Shown here: in pieces, positions 1 through 10,100 of the stretch
Layout of the letters: each line of letters begins with the position of its first letter
How positions within the stretch are numbered: the stretch's first letter is position 1
Assembly: GCA_026770585.1 (NCBI GenBank)
Contig: MU646407.1
Location: 652,832-673,165 of the forward strand
DNA length: 20,334 nt
From: Baffinella frigidus
Lineage: Eukaryota; Cryptophyceae; Cryptomonadales; Baffinellaceae
Direction: 5' to 3'
Position numbers and translations under genes: made by a program
The notes under the pieces: model-generated
What the model was told of the DNA's origin: nothing
What the model saw: only the letters and a program-made list of their open reading frames with translations
Database searches by the model: none

Positions 1-71
1 AGGGTTCAGGGTTCAGGGTTCAGGGTTCAGGGTTCAGGGTTCAGGGTTCAGGGTTCAGGGTTCAGGGTTCA
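1..71 (+). repeat. TTCAGGG variant telomere-like array
   Basis: About ten uninterrupted copies of the heptamer AGGGTTC (TTCAGGG), a one-base variant of TTTAGGG. The G-rich strand is on plus here and flips to the C-rich strand from about position 72, so the two blocks meet head to head. The same variant recurs near 18 kb. Confidence 0.95.
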
Positions 72-600
72 AAACCCCAAACCCTGAACACAAAACCCCA
101 AACCCCAAACCCCAAGCCCTAAACCCTAAACCCTAAAACCTAAACCCCGAATCCCAAACCCTAAGCCCTGAAATCAAAACCCTCAACCCTGAACCCCAAA
201 CCTCAAACCCTCAACCAGGCTGATTCACCCCCCGCGGGCTCGGTCATGACCGCGGGGCAATTGCGGAGGTAAGCCCTGAGCCCGAAACCCCTAAACCCGA
301 AACCCTAAACCTTAAACCCTAAACCCTTCACTCTAAACCCTGGACGCTAAACCCTCATCTCTAAACCATAAAACCCTAAAACCCTGAAACCCTAAAAACC
401 CTAAAACCCCAAACCTTAAACCTGAAACCCTGAACCCTAAACCCTGAACTCCTAAACCCTAAACCCTAAACCCTAAACCCCAAACCCTAAACCCTAAACC
501 CTAAACCCTAAACCCTAAACCCTAAACCCTAAACCCTAAACCCTAAACCCTAAACCCTAAACCCTAAACCCCAAACCCTAAACCCTCAACCTTAAACAAG
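72..600 (-). repeat. Degenerate CCCTAAA telomere-like block
   Basis: The plus strand carries CCCTAAA and variants (CCCTGAA, CCCCAAA, CCTTAAA). A perfect run of about a dozen units lies at roughly 482-569 and the rest is decayed. A GC-rich hairpin (229-257, arms CCCCGCGG and CCGCGGGG around GGTCATGA) interrupts the block. Mixed perfect and decayed units, and the inverted block at 1-71, fit an interstitial array better than a live chromosome end. No gene is visible. Confidence 0.9.
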
Positions 601-855
601 GAAGAACACTTTCGTGCAGCCGCCCTCTGTCAAAACGCGCTCTTGCAAAATGAAGACTGTTTGACGAATTCAGAAAATAATAGTTAATTATTACTAATAA
701 TAGTAGATAATCGCAGATCTTTAAAAATAGCAGCTCACTAACAATAGCAGATGCTACTAGTATTTGAAAATCATAATAACAGCACATGCTACTAGTCATA
801 GCAGATGCTACTAGCAATTTTGAGCCTGTTGGCGATTTGAGTCGTGGTTGTGACG
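601..855. repeat. AT-rich island with three 15-bp direct repeats
   Basis: An AT-rich stretch set between telomere-like blocks. It carries three copies of AGCAGATGCTACTAG (746-760, 781-795 with one change, 800-814). No convincing gene is seen on either strand. It could be the inside of an inserted element or old subtelomeric sequence. Confidence 0.6.
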
Positions 856-1003
856 CCTAAACCCCAAACCCCAAACCCCAAACCTCAAACTCCAAACCCA
901 AACCCCTATCCCCTAAACGCAAACCCTTAAACCCTGAACCCTGAACCCTAAACCCTAAACCCTAAACCTTAAACCCTCAACCCTAAACCCTAAACCCGCT
1001 GCA
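856..1003 (-). repeat. Second CCCTAAA-type block
   Basis: Degenerate C-strand heptamers (CCCCAAA, CCCTAAA, CCCTGAA) in the same orientation as 72-600, so the AT-rich island appears to be embedded in one larger array. Confidence 0.85.
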
Positions 1004-1104
1004 GGGGCCGCGGGAATGCAATGATGTCTAGATTGGTGGCAACGTCAGGCCGCAACAATGATTCAGAGATGGGCCACACAAACACAGCAGTGTCTGTAAT
1101 TTAA

Positions 1105-1773
1105 CCCTTAAGTGCCCACGGGGTCAAAATTGACCCCACATAGGCAGGTCCTAGGGCCCTACGGTAGGGCGTGTGCGCCTACTGGCCACTTGAGGGAGCC
1201 TACTGGCCACTTAAGAGATTTAAGGGAGCTCAGCGCTGCCTATGCGGCGGGAACGGTGCGAAGTTAGTAAGTTGATCACGTTTAAGGTTGGGAACGGTTA
1301 ACAGGACCTTTAAGAGGGGAATAAAGAAGAAGAAGAAGAATGGTCCAGGCATGTGGCATACAAGCACTGTGCGGTGGAACTTCAACCCTACAGGTGTGCC
1401 TCGCTGATAAGAAAATGCCCCCCGCCTAAGGACCACCGTAGGGCCCTAGGCATAGGCCTACTGTAGGGTCATAGGGGCGCGCGCTTTCTTATGAGCGAGG
1501 TACCCCTGTAGGTCAATGAAGCATCGCGCCTGTGCTCAGAAGGGGCAACGCGCCTAAATGCGAGAGAGGGTGAAACCTATTTTCGGCTTAACTACTTGTA
1601 TCATATCTCTTCCAAGAGCACCTCCTCCCAACTCGCGCCCCCGTCCAGCAATCGACGCGAGACCCACCTTATCCCTCAAGTGGCGAGTAGGCTCCTACGC
1701 CCTACCGTAGGGCCCTAGAACCTGCCTAGGACCTCTTGGCGGTCAATTTTGACCGCCTCGCCACTTACGGGAT
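1105..1773. mobile_element. About 670-bp element with roughly 95-bp terminal inverted repeats
   Basis: The arm at about 1105-1197 is the reverse complement, with scattered mismatches, of about 1673-1773. Shared landmarks are GGTCAAAATTGACC (itself palindromic), the core GGGCCCTACGGTAGGGCG, and CCACTTGAGGGA. The inside holds a (GAA)n tract after AATAAA (about 1318-1340), resembling the 3' tail of a retroposon, and a nested 124-bp MITE (1388-1511). No transposase is seen, so it would be non-autonomous. Confidence 0.65.
1388..1511. mobile_element. Palindromic MITE, copy 1 (nested)
   Basis: A 124-bp imperfect palindrome that begins CTACAGG and ends CCTGTAG. Inner arms read CTCGCTGATAAGAAA and TTTCTTATGAGCGAG. 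The centre carries TAGGGCCCTA. It has the same length, ends and arms as the copy at 19594-19717, so this is a family and not a chance hairpin. Confidence 0.8.
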
Positions 1774-1895
1774 ATAGGTACCTCGCTCATCAGAAACCGC
1801 CCCCAACTAGGACCCTACTGTAGGCCTATTCCTAGGGCCCTATGGTGGACCTAGCTAGGGGGGGGGGGCTTTCTTATGAGCGAGGTACTCCTGTA
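1774..1895. mobile_element. Palindromic MITE, copy 2
   Basis: Arms GTACCTCGCTCATCAGAAA and TTTCTTATGAGCGAGGTAC surround a centre with TAGGGCCCTA. It is about 122 bp and abuts the right arm of the larger inverted-repeat element. The terminal CTACAGG of the other copies is altered here, so this copy is more decayed. Confidence 0.75.
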
Positions 1896-2025
1896 AATCC
1901 ACACGACCTCTTTCTAGGTCCTGCTCAGACACAACCTCGGTGGGGGTGCATACATGGTGGCCGTGTTGGTAGTACCATGTATTCCCTTCGCATTGCAGGC
2001 TGGTGAAACCTACTCTGGAGCGCAG

Positions 2026-2112
2026 TAGAGAGAGAGAAAGAGAGTCCGAGAGAGAGATAGAGAAAGAGAGAGAGAAGGAGAGAGAGAGAGCGCGCGCGCG
2101 CGCTCGCTGGCA
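2026..2112. repeat. (GA)n/(GC)n microsatellite
   Basis: Interrupted GA dinucleotides run into a pure CG tract at about 2090-2103. Read in minus frames this makes Leu-Ser repeats that extend apparent reading frames. I take it as non-coding. Confidence 0.9.
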
Positions 2113-2296
2113 AGCGAGAGACGCGTGAGCACGTGAGACGATTTACTCCCCACAATAGTCTTAATATTCTCAAGGCTCGAGAGGTGCTCGTCTAGGTGCT
2201 CGTCTGAGGTCGTAGCAGTTCGTTCGTATGAGAACGATGCGAGACGCTGGTGAAGGTGAGGAGGGGTTGTCGTCTGAAGGTGACGAGGGGTTCCTG

Positions 2297-2376
2297 GCTC
2301 TTGGTTGTTGGTTGTTATTTGTTGGTTGTTGGTTGTTGGTTGCTGGTCCTTGGTTCTTCGATCTTGGTTCTTGGGG
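2297..2376 (+). repeat. GGTTGTT-type minisatellite
   Basis: A tandem tract of GGTTGTT, GGTTCTT and GGTCCTT heptamers. A 209-codon minus-strand open frame starting with ATG at 2639 crosses this tract and the GA tract. Its Asn/Gln/Thr-rich and Leu/Ser-rich composition is explained by the repeats. The first 70 or so codons are less repetitive, so a small gene there is not excluded. Nothing else gene-like is seen between 1896 and 2650. Confidence 0.7.
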
Positions 2377-2658
2377 CGCTTGTCTGGATGTAGCGTCGCT
2401 TGAGAATGCCGAGGCGAGAAGGATTGGTTTTGATAACGGAGTTCATCGTTTTTTCTATGTCGTTGTTGATGTTCATCGTTTTTGATGTTAAGTTGGGTGA
2501 GACTTCCCCAAGCTTCGATGTTCCAGGCTTCGGTGGTAATGGAGTGGAGAGTCGTTGAAGCAGCGACGATGGAGAGGCGGCTGTGAATTGGGGGGGGACG
2601 GTCCCGCTTGTAGTCGTCGACCGGAGCTCCGTGCGTCATAGTCCTTCTGGGCCTGGTT

Positions 2659-2868
2659 TAGGGTTTAGGGTTTAGGGTTTAGGGTTTAGGGTTTAGGCTT
2701 TAGGTTTTATTTACGGTTTAGGGTTTAGTCTTTAGGGTTTAGGGTTTCGGATTTTTTTAGGGTTTAGGGTTTAGGGTTTAGGGTTTAGGGTTTAGGGTTT
2801 AGGGTTTAGGGTTAGAGGTTAGAGGTTAAAGGTTGAGGGTTTCGGGTTTCGGGTTTAGGGTTTAGGGA
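2659..2868 (+). repeat. TTTAGGG telomere-like block
   Basis: G-strand heptamers on plus, including a perfect run at about 2759-2813 and variants TTTCGGG and TTAGAGG. The orientation is opposite to the blocks at 72-1003. Confidence 0.95.
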
Positions 2869-3158
2869 CGATCGCTGGCGCTGGCGACAAGATTGAAGTC
2901 TAGAGATCCGGACCGGGCCGAGAGACGTTTCACGCCAAAAATGCGTGAGATCTTCGGAAGCCGCCGCTAGACTTTCAAGAAGTGTAGGAGGTGGAGTTAG
3001 AATCCATCCGGAAAATGCTCGTATGAGCGGCCGACACGGGGTACAGTAAGTGGCACAATGCGTAGCATGTGCGGCGCTGACGCTGGTTGTTTGGCAATAA
3101 ATTATCAATCTCTCTCTTCAAGAAGTGAGTTTACTTTTCGTAAACAAGGGATATCTAA
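2869..3158. other. Unique sequence without a recognised gene
   Basis: Non-repetitive sequence between two TTTAGGG blocks. A pyrimidine-rich stretch followed by AAGAA and GTGAGT (about 3110-3130) looks like a splice donor on plus that could feed the open frame just downstream. No exon before it could be supported. Confidence 0.4.
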
Positions 3159-3554
3159 ACCGGAGAGGCTTTGTGCAAGGAAGACCTAACACTAGTCAAC
3201 TTGACTTCCTTGGAAGGAGTCTGCATCAGCGAGTGCACCGTGCAGCACTCTGTCGAGCCGACCCTATGCCCGCTAACCAACCCTCAGAAACTTGGTTACT
3301 GCCCTGCACCCGTTCAAATGCTCACGACCATGGAGACCGTTCCAAGCCAGAAGTACGTTGCGAGCATCCCGGCTAGAGGGGTTCCTCGAAAACAAGGACA
3401 CACGTCCGTAGCAACCCCCTGTGTCCCTGCGGGTTGCGTACCGTGGGGCCTCGCTCGCGTAGGCTCAGGAAGGAGGACGCTTCACTCTCCACTCGCGCTT
3501 GATCAGCTTGCGCGTGCTCGCCACCTGGTTAAGGATTTGGGGTTTAGGGGTTAG
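3159..3554 (+). CDS. Unrecognised Cys-containing open frame (candidate exon)
   Basis: About 130 open codons on plus after an in-frame stop at 3156-3158, with no ATG at the start. If real it is an internal exon, entered through an acceptor such as TTTGTGCAAG (ending 3180), giving a 56-nt intron from a GTGAGT donor at 3125. Its first half has balanced, protein-like composition with spaced cysteines (motifs GVCISEC, PTLCPLTNPQKLGYC). A good donor GTACGT occurs at about 3352, after which the frame reads as less protein-like. I do not recognise a family. It could also be chance. Confidence 0.25.
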   Translation, partial: TGEALCKEDLTLVNLTSLEGVCISECTVQHSVEPTLCPLTNPQKLGYCPAPVQMLTTMETVPSQKYVASIPARGVPRKQGHTSVATPCVPAGCVPWGLARVGSGRRTLHSPLALDQLARARHLVKDLGFRG

Positions 3555-3712
3555 GGTTTAGGGTTAGGGTTAGAGTTTCGGGTTTCGGGTGTAGGGTTTA
3601 GGGTTTAGGGTTTAGGGTTTAGGGTTTTGGGTTTAGGGTTTAGGGTTTAGGGTTTAGTGTTTAGTGTTTAGTGTTTAGGGTTTAGGGTTTAGGGTTTAGG
3701 GTTTAGGGTTTA
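3538..3712 (+). repeat. TTTAGGG block overlapping the kinase gene's 3' end
   Basis: TTTAGGG units with some TTTAGTG and TTTCGGG variants. On the minus strand the array begins right after the last exon's unique sequence (3713), and the open frame runs into it and stops at a TAA made by the repeat itself. The 3' UTR of the kinase gene would therefore be telomere-like repeat. Confidence 0.95.
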
Positions 3713-4114
3713 CGAGGGAGGCGATGATCGCGTCGAGTTCCTCCTCGTCGAGCACGAAGACCTTGGCCGTGTTGTACACCTTCATCCGGGATAATCATTT
3801 AATCAAACGAAAACGGGCAACGAAATTCACTACACGATTGCTTTACTATTGCTAGTATGAGCCTCCTGTGCAGTAAATTCGGTTGCCCATTGTCGTTGAA
3901 AAATCAATGATATCCCCGGATTGACCTTGTGCTCCGGGTCCACGAAGCAGTCGACAATCTCCGCGCGCTCATCGTCGTCGTCGATCTCGCACGCATCGCG
4001 AAGCCACGCATCCAGCTTCGTGGCCTTGTCCCGCCGCCCCTGCCTCTCCACCGCAGCCTTGGCAGGCCCAGCCGTCTCCGTTTCGACGGGGGCTTCGAGG
4101 CTCGCGAAGATCCT
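3696..4114 (-). CDS. Kinase gene, C-terminal acidic tail and stop
   Basis: Exons 3926-4114 (63 codons) and 3696-3779 (27 codons plus TAA). The first acceptor has a strong pyrimidine tract (CCCTCCCCCTCTCAG). The tail is charged, with the acidic stretch CEIDDDDERAEIVDCF and then KVFVLDEEELDAIIASL, after which five codons (VNPKP) and the stop come from the telomere-like array. An alternative is a donor at GTAAAC right at the array edge, which would carry the gene further left; no continuation could be supported. The function of the tail is unknown. Confidence 0.75.
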
Positions 4115-7100
4115 CTGAGAGGGGGAGGGGGAAAGTCGCTTCAGCACTCAGTCGGGGGTGCCACACGCCCCACGTGTGCCTACCAAAGCTGGCCGACCTG
4201 TAGGTGCTACGGAAACGAGGAAGCATGGGGGTTTCTGTCTCACTCAGCAACCCGCCCTTGGTGCAAGGCAGTGTCAACCAGAGCAACACACCGAATTCAT
4301 AGCAGATCCAACCGATGAGATGAAAGCAGAGAAGCGTTGGAGAAGCATACGGGCGATGACCTGGAGGTGCGCATGCATATCCCCCGCATTGTCGTATCGC
4401 TCGCGCTGATCCTTCTTCAGCGCCCGTTCGACCACTTCGCCAAAGCTGCTCACCCGGCTCACAGGGTTAACTCGTCTCGCTGGTTCACGCTTCCACACAG
4501 CGGACTACAAAGGCGTTTCTTGAATAATCCGGAATTGGATGATCCATAGACCCTACGGTAGGCAATACCGTAGGGGCATAAGGGGGTTTCTACGGAAAGT
4601 CGCTAGAATTGGGCCGAAAATCCATTTGCAGCCCGCTGTTTGGCTTGCCTTTCTATAGATGGTAAATGAACGGCGCGGTTTTCAACTTAGACGCAGTCTG
4701 GGATACCCCCCTACCTAAAGGCAGCCCAACCTGAAGGTAGGCAGGCGTACTAGCCTCAAAGCCACACAACCCCTCGCAAAACCATCGCGGCGGGCGCGCC
4801 CAACGGACAAGACGGGAGGTGACCAACCTGGCATTGGCAGTGTCCAGCGCTGGACACTCCATTTCGCAGATGTTCCTCATCAGGATCCCATACTCCTTGG
4901 GCGACATGCTCGTCTGCTTCGGCGACGCTCCCCCAGCGGCGGGCGATGACGAGCTGCAGAGGCAGGGGGGGCGGAAAGGGTGCTGGCCGACCAGGATCTC
5001 GTAGCAGATCACGCCGAGCGCCCACACGTCCGAGCGCGGACCTGCGGACACCGTCGTTCACAACTCCAGGATGGAAAACGCACTACCTACAATGCCGTGC
5101 TCAGTTGGTTGTACGATTTGTAAGGAGGGATGCCACGTTGATTTCACGCGTGGTGCTCGGGGGGGCGGTAGGCCGGAGCCCCTCAGGGTGACTCTCTGGC
5201 GCGCCCGGCAGGATGGCTAACGTGAACCAGCTCATCTGACAAGTCACATCGGGTGCATCCCGTCGGGAATTCGGCGCGGCGGATTCCAATCTTCGCTTGC
5301 GACGACGGCTTATAGGAAGAAACAGGTTTCAAAAACTGTCCTTCTTCCAGAGTGGAAGTCGGGATGCACCGCTGATTCTGTGTGAGGGCTGAAGGCTCCA
5401 ATCGATGAGTCCCGAGGCTCAGGGGGTATGGAGACAGGTGGTTGGGCCAATGGGCAAGTTGCTGGCGCTGGTTTGGTTTATCATTTCGGCGCATTTCTGG
5501 ATGTTTGTAGAGAGGAATTCGCCGTTTTGACACACCCATGCCTTCGCCAAACTACAATCGGATTTGTGAGAGGCTGGGTTTATCGGACTGGCGCCTTCCA
5601 ACAGTCAAAATTCCGAATAAACAGCATGGAGCATAAACCATCAAATCCCACGCACCAATTTCCGACACGACACCCTCTGTCTGCTCGGGGCTCATGTACA
5701 GCGCCGTCCCGATCTTGGCTCCCGACGTGTTTGTGACGGTCGAGTTCACGTTTTGCTCCTGGATTCAGGGCCCGGGTTTGCGTCAGTCAAGCACCAAAAT
5801 CTAATCCCGTGCACCAAGGTTTACACCACTTTTCGGCAACCCGAAACCCTGGTCCGTGAACCCTGGTCCGAAGCCGGGCTCCAAAACCAAACGAACCACC
5901 AACTCCAAGACCAAACGTACCTTGGAGATTCCGAAGTCGACGATGACCGCGTGCCCGGCGACCTCGTCAAACATGATGTTCTCTGCCAGGGTCCCCGGGT
6001 CTCAGGAGTTGCGACAAGGCCTCACATGTCATGAGCCTATGCATGCGTTTCGCTTGCGTCGACCATGGCGTCATCTCGGCTCAAAGGGGTGGATTCGAAC
6101 CAAACATGCCTTTCACAAGGGGGCGGACGATTGACTTGACACTCTTTGGGCATCTCAACGAATCACGGAAGGGGGAATCGGTGGATCCGTACCCGGCTTG
6201 AGGTCACGGTGAGCGATGTTCAGGGAGTGGACGGCGCCCATCCCGTCTGTGAGCTGCAGCATCAGGGTCTTGACATCGAATTTGCCCTGAAAAGGTTTGC
6301 GCTGGACTTCACAAACCACGAAAAGAGGCAGCTGCTGTTGCCAAAGCTGGTTCAGAATTGTTCAGTAACTGGTTCAGCAAAGGTGTCCCAGGTCAGTCCA
6401 CAGCTCCAACGGGAACAAGAGAGTACCCCGTCATCCAAAACGACAAGACACCGAACTTTGGGAGGAAGGGTAAACCTTCTTGGCGAGAACTTTGTCGAGC
6501 GAATCCCCTTTGACCAGCTCCATGACAATGATCAGCTTGCCCTGATACCTCGAGCTGCGCAGAAACTGCGTCAGTATCACCCACGCTGGGTAGCGGAGCT
6601 CACACGCCCCTTGTTTCCTATCTCCTCTCAGTGAGGTGGGGAGTGAGATGCGATGTGAGTGTAATACAAAGCACCACAGCACCAAATGCTCCTTTTCGGT
6701 GGGAGACACAACTTCTGCAGAACTCATGGGGATTCAGAAGCAGAGGCTGGCCAGGAAGAGCCGACCTGGAGAGAAAAGCGGCGATGTGGGGGTGCTTAAG
6801 CTGGAACAGCTTCTCCAGGATCAGAGCCTCCCTGTTCCCGCGGTCCGGATCGCCCTGATGTTTGCAGATCTTGAAAGCGACGAGGCCCCTCCGCACTGGG
6901 TCATAGGCCTCAAACACCGTGCCGAAGCCGCCTTCCCCGGCGCGTCGGTGCAGCGTGTAGACTGCCCCGTTGTCGAGCGGAACAGTCAATGGAAGCCTGA
7001 AGGGTGTACGGTTTAGAGCCTAGGTCAAACAAACTCATTCGTCGTCTTGGTTGCTCTCCCTGAAACGGCCTCACGCCTAGAACTGAGTGATCCAAAAGTC

Positions 7101-10100
7101 CACGAGTCGATAGGACCAGCTCAGATTAATCTGCAGATTATCGGACCATCTTGGAACCTCACTGCCATGTGCGGTAAAGGTGGAGGGATGACAAATCGGA
7201 CAGGGCACTCGCCTCTCAGGATCGAAGTTTTGCGGGTCCATGGCATCCTGGAGCTTGCTGATGATTCTTGTCTCCAGACGGGCACCCTCCGTCTTGGTCA
7301 TGTTATTCAGGTTCGCCTCCTGTACGTCCGCCACCCTTCAGAGCGTGCGTTAAATAAGGGGGTTCGGGCTGAGGCGGGAAGCCAGCGTACGTGGCTTCTG
7401 CGAGAGCGGCACGGGCTGCATCTCGTTTCAATGTCGAGGTGGTCCGAGAGCGTCCCACCAACAGTGGGGAAAGCCCCGCAACGGTTGTCAGGTGTGTGTG
7501 TGTGTGTGAAAGAGAGCGAGAGAGAGAGAGAGGTAGAGCGAGAGCGAGCGAGAGAGAGAGCGCGCGAGAGAGAGAGAGCTCGCGGCAGAGAGAGAGAGTG
7601 AGGTGACAGCACCGGGCTGACGGTCATGCTAGGGTGTCCCGTGGACATACCCCGCACTAACCTGTGTGGTGCCCCAGGACGCGCCAGTACTAACCCAGGA
7701 CGCGCCCTTGCTCACGCACCTGGATGACTGCCATGAGGCGATCGGCTTTCTCGGCGTTCTCCGTGTACACTGCATCGATGCGTCCGCGCAGCTGCGCTAC
7801 CTGCAGTGCCAGCCACTTCAGGTTTGGCGGAAACCATGCGTACCGTGAGTCTACTCTCTGTTGCTTTATTCGAATCGATGATATAAACCCCCGATCCCGC
7901 GCACGCAGGCAAAAAGGTCTTCAGAATTTAAGACCCGATTCAAGCTTTACCAGACACACACTTTCGCAACGTTTCGGGTCTATACGCCCCCCCTTTTGAC
8001 CTAAATATGCAAAATTTCGCTTCTTTTCTGACAACTTCGGATAATTATCTCAAATTTCGCTTCTTTCTGCCAAAAGTCACAACGTTTCATGAAAAACTTC
8101 ACAAAACCGTAGACTTTTCGTAGACTTTTCGTGTCCGGGCGCGGGTGGCACAAAAAAAAGGAGAAACTTGTCTCGACTCAGACCTGGGGGTCTCCCTCCG
8201 GGAATGTCGACATGATCGATGTAAGCGAAGAGACCACCTCTGCCCACGAGGTCTTGAAGAGCGCCTTTGCCATCGAGTGCGTGGTATCTTTGTTGATGTG
8301 CGAGTAGTCGTTGCGGAATTGGCGGATCGTCTCAAGAGCATCCACGATGTTCTGGTCGCCTGCCAGGAGTCCGTACGTGTCAACGCTGCGTCTTGGGGCT
8401 GTGCATGCCTTCCCAGAGGCAAACTCTTTGGATCCAATCAACAGCAGCCGCGTCCTGCGGAATGCAGCTGCCCCGCACGGGCTCGCACTCCACTTGGCAG
8501 CCACCGGGGGCTTCACGGATACGGTCCATCTAAACGAGTTGTACTAGAATCGTATCTATTGCTGTGGATTCCAACCGCAACTCGCCCGGAAATTCGGGCG
8601 ATATCGCTTTCGTTGGCTGCTAGGTGGGCGTGCATCCCTGTAACACAGAACGAATTCACCCGAAACCAGAAACCATCAACCCTGCGCAGGTGAGTGACAG
8701 CCATGTCCCTGTGATCGGGAGATGCGCGCCTACGGGCAACGTAGGCGCGCATCTCCCGATCATAGGGAGTGAGTTGGTGGTGCTTACGTCGACTTAAGCG
8801 CGCGTGCAGCGCAAAGAGGCGGTCGCGAGAAAGCGCAGATGATTAGACTCATCCTCGACGTTTCTAACCTGAGCTGTCACCTGCCCCCATTTCCACAGAA
8901 AAGGAAACTAATCACCAGTGTAGGAGCATCGGGGAGCTGCCTTTGAAGTAGCCGGGCTGGTAGAGCAGGAGTGCGCTGATGAGCGTGACGTCCCACTTCT
9001 TGCTCGCGCCTGCGACCAAAGATCTCAACTTCACTTCGAATGCATCAGCTGCACATTGGTTTCATCAAGTTCGTATCAAACGCTTCACACCGAACGCAGG
9101 CACTCACACCAAACGCAGAACTTCAAGACAATTGTTGTCCTCCACTCCACGACCAGACTGGTCTAGCTGCTCTTCGCGCACTCCCGAGAGAGGCAAAAGC
9201 TGAAAAGAAACGTGACAGCTATCGGCCCTCCATTCTAAGAGTCTCTTTCAAAGAGAGATACTTGCCTCCACTCAAGACATTCAGAGACCGCAGGCTTCAC
9301 AGGGGCAATCGGTGGACTTGTGGCTGGGGGCGCCAACCTGCACGGATAAGGTTCACGGCTTCCTTGAGCCTTTTTTTGGAATGGTCATTGATCTTGGCGA
9401 GCAGCGCCCCCCCGCACGCCGCACCGTCCACCCACTCGCCACCGGTAGATTCGCGCCACTTGACGAGGAACGTCGGGAGGAGAACCGCGGGGCACACCTT
9501 CGCCACACCTTGACGTGTTCAGTACCACTCACCGAGTATGCCAACTTAAGAATAGCCCAGCTGCTCCACCGTGTGACACACACGCGTTCATCAACTCCGT
9601 CAAAAGACGTGCCTCGTGGAACGGCGACGCTGCTGGCGGGTGATCGTCCATTGCACCCGATTCAGATTCCACCCGCTTTGATGTACGCGCAAATGAAGAT
9701 GCTGCAAGTTGACCTCGTCTAGCAGCTTGACGAAGCTCACAAAGTTGGCCTTCTCGATCATCTCCGCCAGAGCCTTGTCCCGCATGTCGCCTGCGTCAAC
9801 CGCCCCCGCCCCCGCTGCTCCCTCCACGGTAGGAGGAGAAGCAGCGGCGTCGACGTCTCCTGACCCCGGCTGCGACAAGTCCCCCCCACCCCACACCCGC
9901 AGGTTGTCACCGCCCGGGCCTTCTCGCTCCCCCGCTCCCGCACACTCCTCCGGAAGGTCGAGACCCCCCCTCGCCGCTGCCGCCCCGGCCTGTCCCAGCT
10001 CGCCGGTCGCGCGAAGGGCCTGTCGCGGCTCGCGCCTCTCGCTTCTCGACGCGCGAGAGACAATCCTCGACGGCGAGAGGCTTTCCTCGTCGCACGAGGA

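Noticed and set aside
1-600. A true chromosome end
   Set aside because: The first 71 bases are in the opposite orientation and of a variant type, and similar blocks occur throughout the interior.
2010-2639. 209-codon minus-strand open frame with an ATG
   Set aside because: Most of it is created by the GGTTGTT and GA repeats; no domain or splice context supports it.
7047-7657. Long overlapping frames across the GT/GA tract
   Set aside because: They are microsatellite artefacts and lie largely in introns of the well-supported minus-strand kinase gene.
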